Assembly: GCF_001006305.1 (NCBI RefSeq)
Contig: NZ_LBHJ01000020.1
Coordinates: 434,001-498,000, forward strand
Origin: Silvibacterium bohemicum
GTDB taxonomy: Bacteria > Acidobacteriota > Terriglobia > Terriglobales > Acidobacteriaceae
Reading direction: 5' to 3'
Length of the DNA: 64,000 nucleotides
Shown piece after piece: positions 56,746 through 64,000 of the stretch (position 1 is its first letter; the number at the start of each line of letters is the position of its first letter). The position numbers and the translations under genes were made by a program. The notes under the pieces are model-generated. The model was not told where the DNA came from, made no database searches, and worked only from the letters and a program-made list of their open reading frames with translations.

Positions 56746-57603
56746 TCAGCCATCGTACTCATAAAACCCGCGCCCGCTCTTGCGCCCGAGCCAGCCGGCA
56801 TCGACCATGCGAATTAGCAGGGGGCAGGGACGATATTTTGGGTCGCCCAGCCCATCCTGCAGCACGCGCATGATATCCAGGCAGACGTCGAGGCCGATGA
56901 AGTCCGCGAGGGTGAGCGGGCCCATGGGATGCGCCATGCCCAGCTTGAAGACCTCGTCGACGGCCTGAGCGGTCGCCACACCTTCCATCACCGCATACAT
57001 GGCCTCGTTCAGCAGCGGCATCAGCACGCGGTTGGAGACGAAGCCGGCTGCGTCGTTGACCTCAACCGGCGTCTTGCCCAGCCGCTCAGACAGAGCCTTC
57101 ACTGTGTCATAGGTGGTCTGCGAGGTTTGCAGCCCGCGGATCACCTCTACCAGCTTCATCACCGGGACCGGGTTGAAGAAGTGCATGCCGATGACCTGCT
57201 CCGGCCGCCTGGTCTGCGCTGCGAGCCTGGTGATCGAGATGGATGAGGTGTTAGACGCCAGGATGGCATGGGCGGGCAGAAGTTCATCAAGCTCGGCAAA
57301 GAGCTGCGCCTTGACCTCGAAGCGCTCGGTGGCTGCTTCGACTGCGAAGTCGCATTCGGCCAGCGCGCCGCGGTCGAGGGTGCCGGTGATGCGGCCCAGC
57401 GCCAGTTCCTTGTCCTCTGCGGAGATCTTTCCTTTCGACAGCTCACGATCGAGATTCTTGCGAATGGTCTCGATGCCGCGATTGAGAAACTGCTGCTCGA
57501 CCTCGCACAGCAGGACACCGAAGCCGCTGCGTGCAAAAACGTGCGCGATGCCGTTTCCCATGGTGCCTGCGCCCAGCACGCCGACCATCTTGATATCAAT
57601 CAT
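56746..57603 (-). CDS. 3-hydroxybutyryl-CoA dehydrogenase
   Basis: This NAD(P)-dependent enzyme oxidises 3-hydroxyacyl-CoA or reduces acetoacetyl-CoA. The 285-residue product from the ATG at 57603 (AGAGG 8 nt upstream) has the Rossmann motif GVLGAGTMGNGIAHVFA, the catalytic region SNTSSISIT and GMHFFNPVPVMKLVEVI, GFVSNRVLMPLLNEA, and the C-terminal GRKSGRGFYEYD. Length matches the Hbd/PaaH family. Together with the acyl-CoA dehydrogenase gene it indicates short-chain acyl-CoA metabolism. Confidence 0.92.
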   Translation of the reverse strand: MIDIKMVGVLGAGTMGNGIAHVFARSGFGVLLCEVEQQFLNRGIETIRKNLDRELSKGKISAEDKELALGRITGTLDRGALAECDFAVEAATERFEVKAQLFAELDELLPAHAILASNTSSISITRLAAQTRRPEQVIGMHFFNPVPVMKLVEVIRGLQTSQTTYDTVKALSERLGKTPVEVNDAAGFVSNRVLMPLLNEAMYAVMEGVATAQAVDEVFKLGMAHPMGPLTLADFIGLDVCLDIMRVLQDGLGDPKYRPCPLLIRMVDAGWLGRKSGRGFYEYDG

Positions 57604-57702
57604 TCCCACCGCCTCTTTCACTCATTTCTACCTTCGTGGAGCCGCAAAACAAATGAGTCTATCAGCAGCGAAGCCGGAGGGGAGCAGAGCGGGAAAAGAG
57701 AA

Positions 57703-58464
57703 TCAGCGAATGATATCGGCGGGCATCCGGGTGACGATGCAGGTGATGTTATCGTGGCCGCCGGCCTGGTTGGCTGCCTCCACCAATCCGCTCGATAGCG
57801 CTTCCACATCTTCCTGGCCGCCTTCAAGCATCCGGTTGAGGAGCTCAGTGATGCGATCGTCGGGCAACTCACGGGTCAGCCCGTCGGAGCAGAGCAGCAG
57901 CAGATCGCCCGGTTGGAGGTCGATCTCGGAGGTTTCGGGCGCGACCGTCTTCTGCGTTCCGATGGCGCGGGTGATCACATTGCGCAGCGGCGAGCGGTCA
58001 GCCTCATCCTGGGTAAGCTGTCCGAGGCGCACCTGCTCGTCTACCAAAGAGTGATCATTGGTTTGCCGCAGCAGTTGACGGTGGCGAAACAGGTAGCAGC
58101 GGCTGTCGCCCACGTGAGCGATCACCGCTTTGTCGCCCACAATCACAGCTGCCACGAGCGTCGTACCCATGCCGTGCAGAGCTGTATCTCTCTCGGATCG
58201 CACATAGACCAGGCGATTGGCGGCTTCGATTGCGGCCTCGAGCACACCCTGCGTGTGCGCATCGCGTTCTGTGTCGCAAATGCGCTCGATCAGCGTGTCG
58301 ACGGCGAGACGGCTGGCAATTTCTCCGGCAGCGGCTCCGCCCATGCCATCGCATACGACAAAGGCGCCGGCATCGAGACAATATCCGAAGGAGTCTTCGT
58401 TGGTGGTCCGCACGCTACCGGTGTGACTACAGGCGGCGGCTTCAAGCTTGGTTGGTGTCTGCAT
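57703..58464 (-). CDS. PP2C-family serine/threonine protein phosphatase
   Basis: The 253-residue phosphatase (Stp/PrpC type) starts at MQTPTKLEAAA. Metal-binding and signature motifs are present: RTTNEDSFG, VVCDGMGGAAAGEIAS, AHVGDSRCYLF, TNDHSLVDEQV, LLLCSDGLT and GGHDNITCIV. It reverses phosphorylation by Hanks-type kinases; no kinase gene is adjacent. A longer frame to 58557 is not conserved. Confidence 0.9.
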   Translation of the reverse strand: MQTPTKLEAAACSHTGSVRTTNEDSFGYCLDAGAFVVCDGMGGAAAGEIASRLAVDTLIERICDTERDAHTQGVLEAAIEAANRLVYVRSERDTALHGMGTTLVAAVIVGDKAVIAHVGDSRCYLFRHRQLLRQTNDHSLVDEQVRLGQLTQDEADRSPLRNVITRAIGTQKTVAPETSEIDLQPGDLLLLCSDGLTRELPDDRITELLNRMLEGGQEDVEALSSGLVEAANQAGGHDNITCIVTRMPADIIR

Positions 58465-58760
58465 TCTGGAAGACGATTTTCGACCTGCTCCAAGATACAC
58501 TAGCCGCTCAAAAGCAACCTCGGAAATCACCCGTTGGGGGCAAATACCGGCTGCCATGCGATGAACATATCTGGAGAGTGAGTGAATGTTGTGACGTTGG
58601 AATGTCGATGGGTAACTTATTCCGCCCGGTATTTTCGCGGAGTATCTCGAAGGAAGGAAAAGGGCCGAATTTATTCAGTCCCAGACTGCTGACAAAGTTA
58701 TACAGAGCTGAGAAGGCAGAAGATCCAGCGCTAAAGCCCTCGGAATATCATCGGCTTATT
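58465..58760. other. Intergenic region between PP2C gene and atp operon terminator
   Basis: About 300 bp with no convincing gene. It is presumed to hold the PP2C promoter on the minus strand; nothing else was recognised. Confidence 0.3.
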
Positions 58761-58780
58761 CGTGAGGCTGAAGCCTCACG
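58761..58780 (-). terminator. Second hairpin downstream of atpC
   Basis: CGTGAGGC (58761-58768) pairs perfectly with GCCTCACG (58773-58780) around TGAA, in a backup position 35 nt past the main atp terminator. No T-run is present. Confidence 0.4.
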
Positions 58781-58814
58781 CTCCCTCCGAAAATCAATCG
58801 TGGGATTTTTCACC

Positions 58815-58839
58815 GACAAAAGACTGGCCTCAGCCAGTC
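58815..58839 (-). terminator. Rho-independent terminator of the atp operon
   Basis: On the minus strand GACTGGC (58839-58833) and GCCAGTC (58828-58822) form a 7-bp stem with a 4-nt loop followed by TTTTGTC. It lies about 30 nt after the atpC stop. Confidence 0.8.
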
Positions 58840-58867
58840 CCTTTGTTTCGATGAAACGCCGAGTCTG

Positions 58868-59287
58868 TCAGGAGTGACCCTGAGCGCTTTCCATCTGCGA
58901 TTCTGCTTCGCGGATGACGGCATTCGCCTCATCGTATTTCTCTGCGTCATCGCCGGCTTCATTCCAGAGCTTCCTGCCCTCGTCGAGATCCTTCTGCGCC
59001 TCTGCGGTATCGATCTCTTCCGGCTTCAACGCGCTTTCGGCAAGGATGGTCACGCGCTCGGGAAGCACCTCGACAAAGCCTCGCGCCACATTGAAGCGCT
59101 GATCGCCGCCCTCGCCGCCGTGCAGACGCACTTCACCCGGACCAAGCTCGGCAAGCAACGGCGCGTGGCCGTAGAGCACTTCGAGATATCCGGACTTGGA
59201 TGGCACCTCGACCGCATCCGCCGTCTGATCGACGAGGATGCGGTCGGGAGTTACGAGCCGGACTGTAAGTTTGTTGGTATCTGCCAT
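58868..59287 (-). CDS. atpC: ATP synthase epsilon subunit
   Basis: This is the F1 central-stalk subunit that inhibits or tunes ATP hydrolysis. The 139-residue protein has the N-terminal beta domain (LTVRLVTPDRILVDQTADAVEVPSKSGYLEVLYGHAPLLAEL, signature GHAPLL) and a C-terminal helical hairpin (EIDTAEAQKDLDEGRKLWNEA). It is the last gene of the operon, followed by a Rho-independent terminator, and lies 105 bp after atpD. Confidence 0.95.
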   Translation of the reverse strand: MADTNKLTVRLVTPDRILVDQTADAVEVPSKSGYLEVLYGHAPLLAELGPGEVRLHGGEGGDQRFNVARGFVEVLPERVTILAESALKPEEIDTAEAQKDLDEGRKLWNEAGDDAEKYDEANAVIREAESQMESAQGHS

Positions 59288-59392
59288 TCTTCAGTTCTCA
59301 GAGCACAGAGCACAGGGCTCAGAGCTCAGTCTCTTTCAGTGATCACTTTCAGCTCTTGCTAAGCCCTGAGCCCTAAAACCTGAACCCTGCTA
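59288..59392. repeat. Low-complexity spacer between atpD and atpC
   Basis: The 105-bp spacer is built from short degenerate iterations of CAGAGCACAG, GGGCTCAGAGCTCAG and AGCCCTGAGCCCT. No gene is present. It breaks the otherwise compact operon spacing. Confidence 0.45.
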
Positions 59393-60859
<1,467 letters not shown>

Positions 60860-60904
60860 CTAATGTTTTCGCCGGCCGCTTCTCAGCCAACCGCTTCCCA
60901 GCCG

Positions 60905-61993
<1,089 letters not shown>

Positions 61994-62002
61994 GGTCGAG
62001 TC

Positions 62003-63556
<1,554 letters not shown>

Positions 63557-63621
63557 TGCTTCACTTTTCCAACCGGGTTCTCAACTCTTGATGATGACGT
63601 GGCTGCGCTTGAAACTCGACG

Positions 63622-64000
63622 TTAGCTCGCTGCCAGCTCTTCTTTCAGCCGGTTCAGGCGTCCGCGCACCGAACCGTCATAAACTGTACTGCCTACCTGC
63701 AGGATGACTCCGCCGAGCAGCGAAGAGTCTTCATGGAAGGTAGCACTCACACGCGTCTTCGTCATTTCCGCGATCCGCGCTTCGAGATCCTGCCGCCCCT
63801 GTTCATCCAAGGAATGAGCGGTTGTCACCGACACTTCGGAGATGCCCAGCCGCACATTCATCTCATGACGAAAGGCAGCCAGCACCTCATCGAGCGCATG
63901 AATCCGGCTGTGATTGATGAGCACCGCGACGAAATTCCGCGCCTGCTGGGACATGCCAAGACGCGAATTCAGCTTGTCCAGAATCGCAACCTTCTGCTCC
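63622..64000 (-). CDS. atpH: ATP synthase delta subunit (N-terminal part outside the window)
   Basis: This is the F1 peripheral-stalk subunit. The frame runs off the right edge: codons before the internal Met at 63954 read KVAILDKLNSRLG, continuing into MSQQARNFVAVLINHSR, the expected delta-subunit pattern. The C-terminal region HEDSSLLGGVILQVGSTVYDGSVRGRLNRLKEEL is diagnostic. The 126 residues seen are the C-terminal ~70 percent. It precedes atpA by 65 bp; atpF, E and B are presumably further right. Confidence 0.93.
   Translation of the reverse strand, partial: EQKVAILDKLNSRLGMSQQARNFVAVLINHSRIHALDEVLAAFRHEMNVRLGISEVSVTTAHSLDEQGRQDLEARIAEMTKTRVSATFHEDSSLLGGVILQVGSTVYDGSVRGRLNRLKEELAAS

Overview
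The window looks like chromosomal DNA of a soil acidobacterium (Acidobacteriaceae/Terriglobia type). This is inferred from gene content, not from a marker search. It carries a very large Oar-like TonB-dependent receptor with an N-terminal carboxypeptidase-regulatory domain, secreted polysaccharide-active enzymes built from malectin and FN3 modules, an OprB-like porin, HdeD and DUF3309 stress proteins, TPR proteins, a paired MdtB/MdtC-type RND pump, and a compact F-type ATP synthase operon. No insertion sequence, CRISPR array, prophage or rRNA was seen.

Layout. 1-8140: two adjacent modular exoenzymes, a GH2-like protein truncated by the left edge and a GH64-like beta-1,3-glucanase. 8143-9438: OprB-like porin. 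9460-12508: an AT-rich regulatory region; a small secreted protein whose ribosome binding site lies inside a perfect 16-bp hairpin; a 7-TM/1-TM membrane gene pair; and a convergent XRE regulator with a degenerate S24-like C-terminus. 12703-18501: Oar-like receptor and, past a strong hairpin, a TPR protein. 19120-28539: four-gene MdtABC-TolC type efflux operon. 29019-31403: His/Gly-rich exported protein, ankyrin protein, acyltransferase. 31477-34504: pyrH, then divergently a tandem UspA gene, a zinc-ribbon protein and a Crp/Fnr regulator, with a CRP-like palindrome ahead of the UspA gene. 34529-40952: GH39-like hydrolase, tRNA-Gly(CCC), DUF3309 mini-gene, family-5 uracil-DNA glycosylase, mutarotase lipoprotein, FabG-like SDR, HdeD. 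41116-43744: psd-pssA-ASADH-like cluster. 43899-46787: meaB-mce-tsaB-rimI, then a DUF465 gene. 46935-58464: TPR protein, beta-propeller, GNAT, acyl-CoA dehydrogenase, DUF1275, zf-HC2-like membrane protein, WalJ-like MBL hydrolase, 3-hydroxyacyl-CoA dehydrogenase with an APH-like kinase, PP2C phosphatase. 58868-64000: atpH(partial)-atpA-atpG-atpD-atpC.

How the parts fit. The left part suggests a polysaccharide forager: glucan/galactoside exoenzymes, an outer-membrane porin and a SusC-like receptor with a TPR partner. The centre holds envelope defence and stress functions (RND pump, UspA/Crp-Fnr, HdeD, DUF3309). The right part is housekeeping: phosphatidylethanolamine synthesis, methylmalonyl-CoA handling, t6A tRNA modification, acyl-CoA oxidation and ATP synthesis. 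The least explained items are the hairpin-controlled small secreted protein with its 7-TM/1-TM neighbours, the cysteine-less ASADH homologue in the phospholipid operon, the two insertions in the ATP synthase gamma subunit, and the conserved cysteines in most of the FN3 modules.
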